From assembly GCF_022179805.1 (NCBI RefSeq), contig NZ_BPUO01000019.1, positions 1-64,000 on the forward strand: a stretch of DNA of 64,000 nt, in the 5' to 3' direction. The number at the start of each line of letters is the position of its first letter. Position 1 is the stretch's first letter. The notes beneath the pieces were generated by a model. The model ran no database searches, was not told the origin of the DNA, and saw only the letters and a program-made list of their open reading frames with translations. Shown here piece after piece: positions 1 through 7,867 of this stretch. Source of the stretch: Cupriavidus pauculus. Its GTDB lineage: Bacteria; Pseudomonadota; Gammaproteobacteria; Burkholderiales; Burkholderiaceae. The translations under genes and the position numbers were made by a program.

Positions 1-195
1 ACGCAAACCAACATGTTTTACTGTGCGAGCACTTGATACTTTTGAAGCAACACTGAAGACCCGAAGTCCTCAGCGGCGTTCGCCATCAAGCGCCCACACT
101 TATCGGTTGTTTGTTTGTTAAAGAACTGCAGCGACCGGCTTTGCCGTTCGCTGTCGCTGCGTCGCTGACGTTGCCGTCATTTCGTTGCAGCGGAG
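1..195 (-). promoter_or_regulatory. rRNA operon leader with boxA antiterminator
   Basis: The minus strand contains GTTCTTTAAC (126-117), matching the core of the rrn antitermination boxA. Further on come the AAGTGTGGGCGCTTGATG and AAGTATCAAGTGCTCGCAC stretches that typically precede 16S rRNA in Burkholderiales. The mature 16S gene should start just beyond coordinate 1. No 16S sequence is visible, so only the leader is claimed. Confidence 0.65.
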
Positions 196-202
196 AAACG
201 AG

Positions 203-260
203 ATTATTAAGGGTTTTCCCTAATTCGTCAACCGTTTTCTCATCATTTCTTTTCTCGTCC
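203..260 (-). promoter_or_regulatory. rRNA operon promoter (P1-like)
   Basis: Reading the minus strand, a -35 hexamer TTGACG (231-226) is followed after 17 bases by a -10 box AATAAT (208-203; TAATAAT if read one base longer). An A-rich stretch directly upstream (about 232-260) resembles an UP element. Its position just before the rRNA leader supports a strong rrn promoter firing toward coordinate 1. The boxes are seen in the sequence; promoter activity is inferred. Confidence 0.65.
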
Positions 261-541
261 CAAGCATTGCTTGGCGCGAAAAAATCTAGCGAAATAATGC
301 TCGCCCCGCTTTCACCGAACGCTTGCTCGTTGCAGCGGGGAGCGAATACTAATGGTTTGCTCCGGCCTTGGCAAGTATTTTTCATATAGTACTCATAGAT
401 CACATCCATTTGGGATCTATGCGCTTCGGATGCCACCTTCCAACGGAAGCCCCGTCCCATACTGGGTTGGGTCTCTAACCCGGTACGCCCACTGGGGAAC
501 CGTGCCGTTTTGCACACGAGCAGGTTTCACCCGCCTTAAGT

Positions 542-994
542 TCACGCGTAAGCCCCGTCCAGGTACGGATCGACACTGCGTTCCGGCGCTGCGGACACGC
601 CGGTACGGTCCATGCCTGCCACCGTGTGCGCGCCGTCGTAATACGGGCTGCGAGGTTCCTGCACCGAGCGAGCGCCATCGTAGTACGGGCTACGCTGATC
701 CAGCACGGCGCGCGCGCCATCCAGATACGGATCGGCCGAGCGGACGAGCGCTACTGTGCTTGCCGAACGGGCGCCGTCGGCGTAAGGGCTACGCGGCTCC
801 TGCACCGAGCGGGCGCCGTCCAGGAACGGATCCGCCGACCGGGCACCTTCCGTATAGGGGTCGCGGGCTTCGGTGACGGAGCGGGCGCCATCGGTGTACG
901 GGTCACGAGCACCCAGGACGGAGGCTTGTGCGCCAGCGGCGGCAGCAACGAGGGCAACGGCGAGAACAAGGCGCTTGGTGAAGGTGTTGGACAT
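542..994 (-). CDS. secreted tandem-repeat protein (DPYxDGARS repeats)
   Basis: 150-residue protein with an N-terminal signal peptide (MSNTFTKRLVLAVALVAAAA, cleavage after AQA likely). The mature part is almost entirely about eight copies of a short motif, D/S-P-Y/F-x-D/E-G-A-R-S-V, spaced 10-20 residues apart; the last copy forms the C-terminus (DPYLDGAYA). The ATG at 994 has the ribosome site AAAGGAAAA. No cysteines or enzymatic motifs are present. Export to the periplasm or beyond is inferred. The motif spacing could suit a metal- or wall-binding role, but I do not recognise a characterised family. It stands alone, with no operon partner within 700 bases upstream. Confidence 0.75.
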   Translation of the reverse strand: MSNTFTKRLVLAVALVAAAAGAQASVLGARDPYTDGARSVTEARDPYTEGARSADPFLDGARSVQEPRSPYADGARSASTVALVRSADPYLDGARAVLDQRSPYYDGARSVQEPRSPYYDGAHTVAGMDRTGVSAAPERSVDPYLDGAYA

Positions 995-1712
995 GATCGT
1001 TTTCCTTTGTCGGTAGGTGCGGTTCGGTTCCATTTCGCTGGATGTGGCGTAACGAGGCGGTACGCCTGAGCAGCTTGTTCGCTTGGTTCGTTGCGTCGCG
1101 CTGCCATGGAACCTATTTAACGCGGCTCACGTATCGCGCCCGTAGCCGAGTGGGGGCCGTTCTGTCAGGGCACGTATCGTCACGACGACTTGATACAGTC
1201 GTGTACAAAAAGGGCCGGAGAAGGCCACGGGAAGCGGGGGCACGAACCGCAGCGCAGTCGCAATGCGCCCCAGCGAGAGCGGGGGCTGAGGGCGGCGTGT
1301 TAGGTCCGGTGGGGTGTGGCCGGGTGCGGGCGGGGTACGTCGTGGCCGCGGGTCGCTACGACATTCCTACACTGGGCGTGAAAATGCCCATCGACCTACT
1401 CAGTTCCCAGATATTGACCCGCGGCAGGATGTGATCCATCAAAGGGCTTGCAACCCGGTGCGAACGGCATTGTTGATGCGAGCGGCTACGAGGCCAACGC
1501 CTTTAAGGGCCCTCACCTTTCCCAAAAAGGGATCACGTTCCTGAGGGAGGCTAAGTTGCTGCAGGCGGACGCACTTTCTGAGGGAAATCGGCCCGGCCGA
1601 CCGGCGCTAACTCACGAGGGCTGGCTTTCGACAGGAGGCAATTGCCGCCACAAACGGATGCCCCGGGCCTCGGTGCGCCGAGCCTGCTAATGGATGCACG
1701 CCACGGAGGCTG
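995..1712. other. intergenic stretch, no confident gene
   Basis: About 720 bases between two minus-strand genes. The part next to 994 should hold the repeat-protein promoter. The short open frames here lack ribosome sites and recognisable motifs. A plus-strand frame around 1448-1690 reads protein-like for about 50 codons but has no supported start, so it could be a relic. Confidence 0.4.
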
Positions 1713-2678
1713 TCAGTAGTATTCGACGTTGACGACCATCGTCGCGCTGAATGGGCCAATCGCCAACGGATTGGCCCGGCGGGACAGACGGGCCCGGTAT
1801 TGCTTCGTGGCAGACGTCACCGTCATCAGATTCACGAAACTTGAGTAGGTCCCATCGAGCGGGACAGTCGCGCCCGATGCGGCATCGACAATGCTCAGCC
1901 CGACGCCATTCTCCAGCGCATACGTATCCGAGCCGGACACCGTGCCCGCCGGGGTACTGGTAGTGGGAACGAAAGCGATACTCAATTGGTACGGCGAGTT
2001 GCACCCGCGGGTCGCAGAGATGGAAAAGTTCCTCTCCGCCGCTACGATGCCTACAGTGCCTGCGGAAAGCATCCTCCCGAAATCGACGACACTGCTCGGA
2101 CTGAACGCCAGATTAACAAAGCAGCCGACAAACCGGATATTGCCGCTCAGCACGTAGTTGATATTGTAGTCGGGCGTGATATTGAGTCCGGCCTGCCCGT
2201 CGATTTGGAAAACGCGGAAATTGCTAAACGTTGAGACCCCATTGCTTGGAGAGGCGCCCATCTTGAGCACCACGACCGAGAACGAAAGCGGAAACGTCAC
2301 GGTTTGGCTGATACCCGCGGGGATTGTCTGGTCAAGCTGAATCCTGCCATTGGTCTGCGTATACAGTTGATTGCCCCGCCGAATGCCGACAGACGTGCCC
2401 GTGGCAGGTCCAGCATTGGAGGGGTTGACGTACAAGTACACGCTCTCGCTATTTGCCCCCCAATCATGGCTGCAGGTAACCCTGATCGTGCGGACCGACG
2501 ATTCCCAAATCACGGCCCCGTCTGGGGCATCAGCAGGCACCGGAATATTCGTCGAAATCGTGTCAGTGACGAGGGCAGAGCCATCTGACGCGCTCACACA
2601 CCTTAGCGCCCAAGCGGAGGTGGAACCGATCATCAAGACCAATCCGACCAATATCGAGATGAAATTTCGGTATGCCAT
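1713..2678 (-). CDS. fimbrial tip adhesin / minor fimbrial subunit
   Basis: 321-residue protein, last gene of the chaperone-usher operon. The chosen ATG at 2678 begins a clear signal peptide (MAYRNFISILVGLVLM... ending SAWA). An upstream ATG at 2738 would add 20 non-signal residues. The mature protein is beta-rich with paired cysteines in each half (near RCVSAS and VTCSHDW, and GCFVNLAF and RGCNSPYQ), suggesting an N-terminal receptor-binding domain and a C-terminal pilin domain. It ends VVNVEYY, an aromatic C-terminus typical of subunits bound by periplasmic chaperones. It follows the usher by about 90 bases. The receptor cannot be predicted. Confidence 0.8.
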   Translation of the reverse strand: MAYRNFISILVGLVLMIGSTSAWALRCVSASDGSALVTDTISTNIPVPADAPDGAVIWESSVRTIRVTCSHDWGANSESVYLYVNPSNAGPATGTSVGIRRGNQLYTQTNGRIQLDQTIPAGISQTVTFPLSFSVVVLKMGASPSNGVSTFSNFRVFQIDGQAGLNITPDYNINYVLSGNIRFVGCFVNLAFSPSSVVDFGRMLSAGTVGIVAAERNFSISATRGCNSPYQLSIAFVPTTSTPAGTVSGSDTYALENGVGLSIVDAASGATVPLDGTYSSFVNLMTVTSATKQYRARLSRRANPLAIGPFSATMVVNVEYY

Positions 2679-2767
2679 CGTCTTGCATGTTGGATCCGAA
2701 CGCCACAACGGCGCTCGCGTCTTCCGGAGGATGTTCATTTGTTTGCGAGTGGCGGGCGCAATACGGC

Positions 2768-5359
2768 TCACAGTACCGCTCCGCCCTGACCTTGACACAC
2801 GGCGGTGGTCTGTCGAAACGGCATATCTGCAGCCTCGGGACCGGCGTCGGGGAAGTTGAACGAGAACCCACACCGCGACGCCTGTTCTTGTCCCCATTTG
2901 ACGACGAGATCACCGGAGCTTTCACGCAGATTCGCCAGAATCTTGCTTCCCTGCCCCACCACGCCGATCTGCTGGCCATGAGCGTCGAGGACAATGGCGC
3001 CGAACGGAAGCGGCTTGCCGTTGACCAGGCTCGCGCGGATCAAGGTCGCCTGCCCGAGGTTCTCCGTTTCGAATTTCGCGCGGGTCACAGCGCCAGCCGT
3101 CGGATTTGTGAGCATGGTCGTCGACTTCAGTTGAACGCTCATCGGCAGACCTTTGGGATCGAGCTCAATCTGGTTGCGCGCGAATGGAATCATGTTTGCC
3201 GCGATAGCGCGTCCCCACGGATCGACCCGCAGGCCTGCGGCCGACAGTACTTGGGCGCCGGCCGCGTCCTTTGCTTCCACTACGGCGATGGTTTCACCCA
3301 TCACCGGCGCAAAAACGACCCCGTCAGAGTAAGCCACCACACCACCGGCCAATCCGGCGCTCACCTGGGTGTAGTTGGTACCCGCACTCACACTGGCGTT
3401 CAACGTCGCAAGCCGCGACACATAGGTCGCATTTGCGCCGCCCGCAGTTGCCGCGTTGACACCCCCACCGAACGTCCTGGCCGCATTGATACCGTAGGTG
3501 AACCGGTTGTCTTCACCGAGGGTGCCCGAGACCGACTCGCGAAGGTTTGTGGCACCCGTCGCGATGCGCTCGAGAGAGGTGACCGCGTATGGCGCATGCG
3601 CGGCGCTACCCAACGGGAGGCCGGCAGTCAGCATCACGCGGTTCACCCACTTATTTTGGCCAAGGTTGTACTCGCGCGAGGCTGCAAGGCCGTAGCTGAT
3701 ACGCCTGTACGAGTTGTTGTAGCCAAGCGTGAACTGGGTATCCCGCCCGGACCGGTTCCAGTAGTCCTGGGTGGATCCGGAAAAGTAGAGGCTGCCCCAC
3801 CCGAGAGGCAATGCTTGGTTCAATGTGAGTTGCAGTCGCCCGCGCTGAATCCCTGTCATTCCCTGGGCAAGGTGCTGGGAGTCCAGATCTCGCAAGGACA
3901 TCGCATCGGCCAAACCAAGATACCCCTGCGTCGAATACCGGTATGCGGCGAGCGTCAAGTTAGTGTTCGTCGCGGGAACGAGCTTGGTGTAACTGATCCG
4001 ATAGCTTTGACCGCTGCGATCCGGTTGATGAGCGAGATTCGCTCGGGCATAGGTAATGTCGGCGCCCACAGCGCCGATATCAGTATTCAATGCAATGCCG
4101 ACCAACCCCGACGCGTAGTGCTCTGCCAAGGTCAAGCCGGCATACCCCGTGATGAGGTTGGAGAACCCGTGCTGGATAGTGGCCTGGACCAGAAACGGAT
4201 GTATTGCAGTATTACTGTTGCGGTACTGACCGCCGGTCACGCTGAAGCGGGTGACACCAGGTCGCAGCGCATTGACTGCCGCGGCGTACGGCACCTTAGT
4301 GACGTGCACACTACCGTCCGCCTCGGTTACGAGCACTTCCAGGTCGCCACCGTAACCCGTTGCATACAGATCGTCGATCTCGAATGCGCCCGGCTGCACG
4401 GTGGTCTCATAGATGACGTTCCCATTCTGGCGAATCTGCACACGCGCTGTCGTCGACGCGATACCGCGCACCGTTGGGGCGTAGCCGCGCTGGGACTCGG
4501 GGTACATCCGGTCATCACTGGCAAGTTGCGCACCGCGAAAGCCAACGGAGTCGAACAACTGCCCGTCCGTGAAGCCGTCTCCGATAGTCAGTTGGCTCTT
4601 AAACGACGCGATAGAACGCTTCAGGTTCGTCTGTAGCGCCTGGTACGTACCGCCTAGCGTATCCACATGACTGTAACTTCCCATGTGATTAAACCGCCAT
4701 GGACCGACGTTGAACCCTGCGTTCACGCTGACATAGCTCTGCATATAGCTGTTGCCGCTGTAGTCAGCGCGGTAAACGTTGGCGTTGTACTGCAGCCTTG
4801 CTGCGTTGATGCCATCGTCCCAAAATTTCGGGTCTACATAGCCACGCGCGTTGCGCAGCATGGCAGCCTGCGGCACCGATACGACGAGCCGCTGCTCGCC
4901 GTTGTCAAAGATCGCCGACGCGCCCGGAATAAGTCGAGCCACATCCAGACATTCCGTCGACTCGATCTCGGCTAGCGCCGCATCGTCGAGCTTTGTGAAG
5001 TCGACGCCAAACCGATCCAGCATGGCGCGATCCAGGCACGGCACCACGTTCGCCATATCGGCACCGTGCTGACGCAACAGTACGTCAACGTTGCCGATCC
5101 AAAGATCATTGACGAACACCTCCGCACGATATCGCCCCGGCGCCGCGATGTTCCCTTTGTTGAATCGGCTGATATCGAGGCTCAGCGAGGCATCCTTCTG
5201 CAGGAAGTCGTGATTGAACTGAACCTCCGCCACAAGCGGAGCGGTGTCCGCAGCCGGTGTCGCACAGAATGCCGGACCGCCTTCGGCAAGCATGAGAACT
5301 ACCGCCGCAATTGGGCATAATTTCAGCTTTTGCAAAGAAAGGCGGCTATATTTCAGCAT
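2768..5359 (-). CDS. outer membrane fimbrial usher (FimD/PapC family)
   Basis: 863 residues, within the family's usual 800-880. The ATG at 5359 precedes a basic/hydrophobic signal peptide ending near AFCA; a TTG at 5401 is less plausible. In order it has the N-terminal chaperone-subunit binding domain (VQFNHDFLQ... LSLDISRFNKG), the 24-strand beta barrel with plug (GGNYRA-like YRAEVFVN, VRGIASTTARVQIRQNG, then PGAFEIDDLYATGYGGDLEV), and C-terminal domains ending with a conserved CxxxxxxC-type region. It catalyses assembly and export of fimbrial subunits across the outer membrane. It sits between the chaperone and adhesin genes in one operon. Confidence 0.93.
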   Translation of the reverse strand: MLKYSRLSLQKLKLCPIAAVVLMLAEGGPAFCATPAADTAPLVAEVQFNHDFLQKDASLSLDISRFNKGNIAAPGRYRAEVFVNDLWIGNVDVLLRQHGADMANVVPCLDRAMLDRFGVDFTKLDDAALAEIESTECLDVARLIPGASAIFDNGEQRLVVSVPQAAMLRNARGYVDPKFWDDGINAARLQYNANVYRADYSGNSYMQSYVSVNAGFNVGPWRFNHMGSYSHVDTLGGTYQALQTNLKRSIASFKSQLTIGDGFTDGQLFDSVGFRGAQLASDDRMYPESQRGYAPTVRGIASTTARVQIRQNGNVIYETTVQPGAFEIDDLYATGYGGDLEVLVTEADGSVHVTKVPYAAAVNALRPGVTRFSVTGGQYRNSNTAIHPFLVQATIQHGFSNLITGYAGLTLAEHYASGLVGIALNTDIGAVGADITYARANLAHQPDRSGQSYRISYTKLVPATNTNLTLAAYRYSTQGYLGLADAMSLRDLDSQHLAQGMTGIQRGRLQLTLNQALPLGWGSLYFSGSTQDYWNRSGRDTQFTLGYNNSYRRISYGLAASREYNLGQNKWVNRVMLTAGLPLGSAAHAPYAVTSLERIATGATNLRESVSGTLGEDNRFTYGINAARTFGGGVNAATAGGANATYVSRLATLNASVSAGTNYTQVSAGLAGGVVAYSDGVVFAPVMGETIAVVEAKDAAGAQVLSAAGLRVDPWGRAIAANMIPFARNQIELDPKGLPMSVQLKSTTMLTNPTAGAVTRAKFETENLGQATLIRASLVNGKPLPFGAIVLDAHGQQIGVVGQGSKILANLRESSGDLVVKWGQEQASRCGFSFNFPDAGPEAADMPFRQTTAVCQGQGGAVL

Positions 5360-5474
5360 CTTGGTAGAGGGGAATACTATCGACGAGTCAAGTCCTGCCA
5401 ACAGCTGGCCGAGTAAATTTCGAATTGGCGTATAAATCTATGAAAGACCGAACACGGGCTACCCGTAACGGTCC

Positions 5475-6212
5475 CTATTCCAATAGGACTTCATTGCGAT
5501 GTGCGCCGCCATAATCATTAATGGCGTGGAATCGCACCTTGACCGCGGGCCCATCGGATATCACCCCTTCTAGCGGAAACACTTTTGTGCCGCCCGGGGG
5601 GACCATTCCACCATCGCGCGCCTTCATAATCCCATTCCCGCCGGCGACCTCAATTGCAGCGAACGAGACATGGTACGCAGACGGATTCTTGGCCTCTATC
5701 CCTCCGGGGACCAGCTTCCATTGGACTGTGTCGGGCGCATCAATTGACCTTCCCCTAATGGCGCTAGGTCGAAAGAAAAGTTTGATACGAGAACGGAACG
5801 CCAATTGAATCTTGTTAGCTCCATGGGCGCCCTCGTCCGACTTCGGCGGAATGTCCAACACGTTGAGCCAGAAGACTGTTTCAACCTCCTGGGCAAGCGC
5901 TTCACCGGTATAGGCGATCCGTAGCGTTTGGGCTGTCCCCGGATCGATACGTGCGATGGGCGGCGATACCATGAAGGGCGCATCGATGGAGGAAGGCGCC
6001 TCGTTCTCTTCGCCCTTGTCGATCCAAACCTGCGCCAGACTCGGCGACTTCCCCTCGTTCGTCAGCTTGATCGTTGTCTCGCGGTCCCCTGCGTTATATA
6101 CGACCCTCGTCCCCGATATCACGATCGAGGCGTTGCCATACATCGGCACCGCAATGCCGATAGCAAGCCACGCCGCGCAGTATGCCGCTCGGTAAGGCTG
6201 TCGCGGGCTCAT
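5475..6212 (-). CDS. periplasmic fimbrial chaperone (PapD/FimC family)
   Basis: 245 residues with a signal peptide (first ~28 residues, ending YGNA). The first Ig-like domain shows TRVVYNAGDRETTIKLTNEG, RIDPGTAQTLRI and VFWLNVLDIPP, the G1-strand and hinge signature of PapD chaperones. The conserved lysine follows in NKIQLAFRSRIKLFFRP. The second domain has GIEAKNPSAYHVSFAAIEV and VKVRFHAINDYG. It donates a strand to unfolded subunits in the periplasm and delivers them to the usher. It begins 32 bases after the pilin stop codon and is clearly co-transcribed with it. Confidence 0.93.
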   Translation of the reverse strand: MSPRQPYRAAYCAAWLAIGIAVPMYGNASIVISGTRVVYNAGDRETTIKLTNEGKSPSLAQVWIDKGEENEAPSSIDAPFMVSPPIARIDPGTAQTLRIAYTGEALAQEVETVFWLNVLDIPPKSDEGAHGANKIQLAFRSRIKLFFRPSAIRGRSIDAPDTVQWKLVPGGIEAKNPSAYHVSFAAIEVAGGNGIMKARDGGMVPPGGTKVFPLEGVISDGPAVKVRFHAINDYGGAHRNEVLLE

Positions 6213-6244
6213 GAGCGTTTCCTAATCCTTCCTCGCACCCCTCA

Positions 6245-6778
6245 TTACTGGTACGCCAACGAATAGGTGACGTAAGAGGTCACGGTTCCCGGCGTCACGG
6301 CATCAGTGGCGTAGTAGCGAGCGATGTAGGGCAGCGTCGCCGAGCCGGAGGCGATCGTCGCCGGTTTCGAGTTCTGCGAAGCGACAGCATCGCCCGCCTT
6401 GATGACAGTGCTATCGCCATTCAGCAGTTGGATCTCGACGTTGGTCGCCGTTCCCGCTTGTTGCATCAGCCGGCCCTCGGCATTGACCGTTGACCCCGCT
6501 TCAAAATGCGTACGCACGGGGCCGCTGTCAGGCGAACAGTTGGTCAAGATGATGGAAAAGGCTGTGTCCCCAGAAGTATCGCCGGTTGCACCCAGCGACG
6601 ATGCGGAAACTCGTTGGAGCACGACGGTAAAATCCTTACCTCCCGCGCTACTTGAAATCGTGCAGGTTTGATCAGTGATTTCGCCTTGGAACGTGATGGT
6701 TCCCTCCGAAGCGAACGCGGCGCCCGAGGCGGTGGCTACAGCAGCAGCAACCATTGCGGAGAAGAATTTCATTTTCAT
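6245..6778 (-). CDS. major fimbrial pilin (type 1/FimA-like)
   Basis: 177 residues, first gene of the fimbrial operon. The ATG at 6778 is preceded by AAAGGA. The signal peptide ends SGAAFA; the mature protein starts SEGTITFQGEITDQTCTIS, the classic N-terminal donor strand and first cysteine of FimA-type pilins. The second cysteine is in ILTNCSPDSG. The C-terminus GTVTSYVTYSLAYQ carries the penultimate aromatic residue recognised by chaperones. The order pilin-chaperone-usher-adhesin implies a surface fimbria for attachment or biofilm. No invertible promoter switch is seen upstream. Confidence 0.92.
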   Translation of the reverse strand: MKMKFFSAMVAAAVATASGAAFASEGTITFQGEITDQTCTISSSAGGKDFTVVLQRVSASSLGATGDTSGDTAFSIILTNCSPDSGPVRTHFEAGSTVNAEGRLMQQAGTATNVEIQLLNGDSTVIKAGDAVASQNSKPATIASGSATLPYIARYYATDAVTPGTVTSYVTYSLAYQ

Positions 6779-7392
6779 GATGCTTATTCCTTTACAGTCA
6801 AACCAGGCAAGACGAGGAAAGAGTTAATACATTCGTTAAAGCGATGTTATGCACACAAAAACCCATTAGGTTTAGGCGGAATTCTGCAGATACTGGACGG
6901 CGATTAAAATCAGCCGAGCACTAAAACCTTCGGAATATATTTGAGCTGGGTCAATGTTAGCCTCAGTTAATCGAGTATTCGGCCTCTCCTTATGCGAAGC
7001 ACCCACCCGCGTAGCGGCCAGCCGAGGGGAAATCGGCGCCTGCCGACTGTTATGCAGTCCACCAGCCAGCGACCCGGCGTCGGTGCGCACGAAGCCTTTT
7101 CCTGATACTGAGACTCCATGCAAAGGATGCAATGACGCGGCCTTCTGAAGCTCGCAACAGAGGTGGGCTTTACCACCCAACTCCCCGCTGCGCGATCTCT
7201 GGCGTGCTGCGCGAGCGTGACGTGTCTGAGCTGGCGTGGCCAGCGGCGTGCCGACGCCCGAAGGGGTCGTCCTATGGACACTTCTATTGAACGGAGTCGC
7301 CCCAGGCTCTGCTGAGGCGCGGCATAGCGGGCACCACAGCGGGAGCGCTGAGGTCATCTAGCCGTAGCGGGGACGAAGCCGGTACGCGACTC
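6779..7392. other. upstream region of the fimbrial operon, no gene
   Basis: About 610 bases. The first 200 bases next to 6778 are AT-richer than the surroundings and should contain the fimbrial promoter on the minus strand. The rest is GC-rich with short frames lacking ribosome sites. I see nothing else that can be supported. Confidence 0.4.
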
Positions 7393-7680
7393 CTACCGAT
7401 CCGCCGCTTGCGCGAGCGCGCGTTGTGACGCCTCGAGAGCCGACTCCTGACTCGATGCAGCCTCCTTCAGGCGTCGTGTGGCCGCATAGCTGTCCTCCAC
7501 GTCTTGCACCGCCGTTAGCACGGTCTGCCGGTAATCCGCGGCTGCAGCATCGAACTGCGCATGGGCACTGTCCACGCCGGCTTGGCGTTTCCCTCCATCG
7601 AAAATTGTCGCAGCCAAGGCAGGCCCGACCGCCCAAAACCGACTTACTTGGAGCGGTAAGGAGTCCGGCCACCGCCCGAG
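7393..7680 (-). pseudogene. relic of NodT-type outer membrane efflux lipoprotein
   Basis: About 95 codons read on the minus strand give SRFWAVGPALAATIFDGG, then RQAGVDSAHAQFDAAAADY, then VLTAVQDVEDSYAATRRLKEA. This is the diagnostic central segment of NodT/OprM-family outer membrane factors of RND pumps. It stops at LAQAADR, where full proteins continue for another ~100 residues. There is no start, signal peptide or N-terminal half. No RND pump genes are nearby, so this is an isolated fragment left by deletion or recombination. Confidence 0.75.
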
Positions 7681-7867
7681 GGCTCGACTTCACTCAAATT
7701 AATACCACATTAATCCACGATCTATGGCGCGGCTAACTTTGCGTAAGCCAATCAAGGTTCGAGGGATGCCTCTAGATTCACATAGCTGAAATACTTAAAC
7801 AATAGCATTCGTCCTCTTTCGAAACGCGGCATCTGACACCGCGATACCGCCATACTGAGGACCGAAT

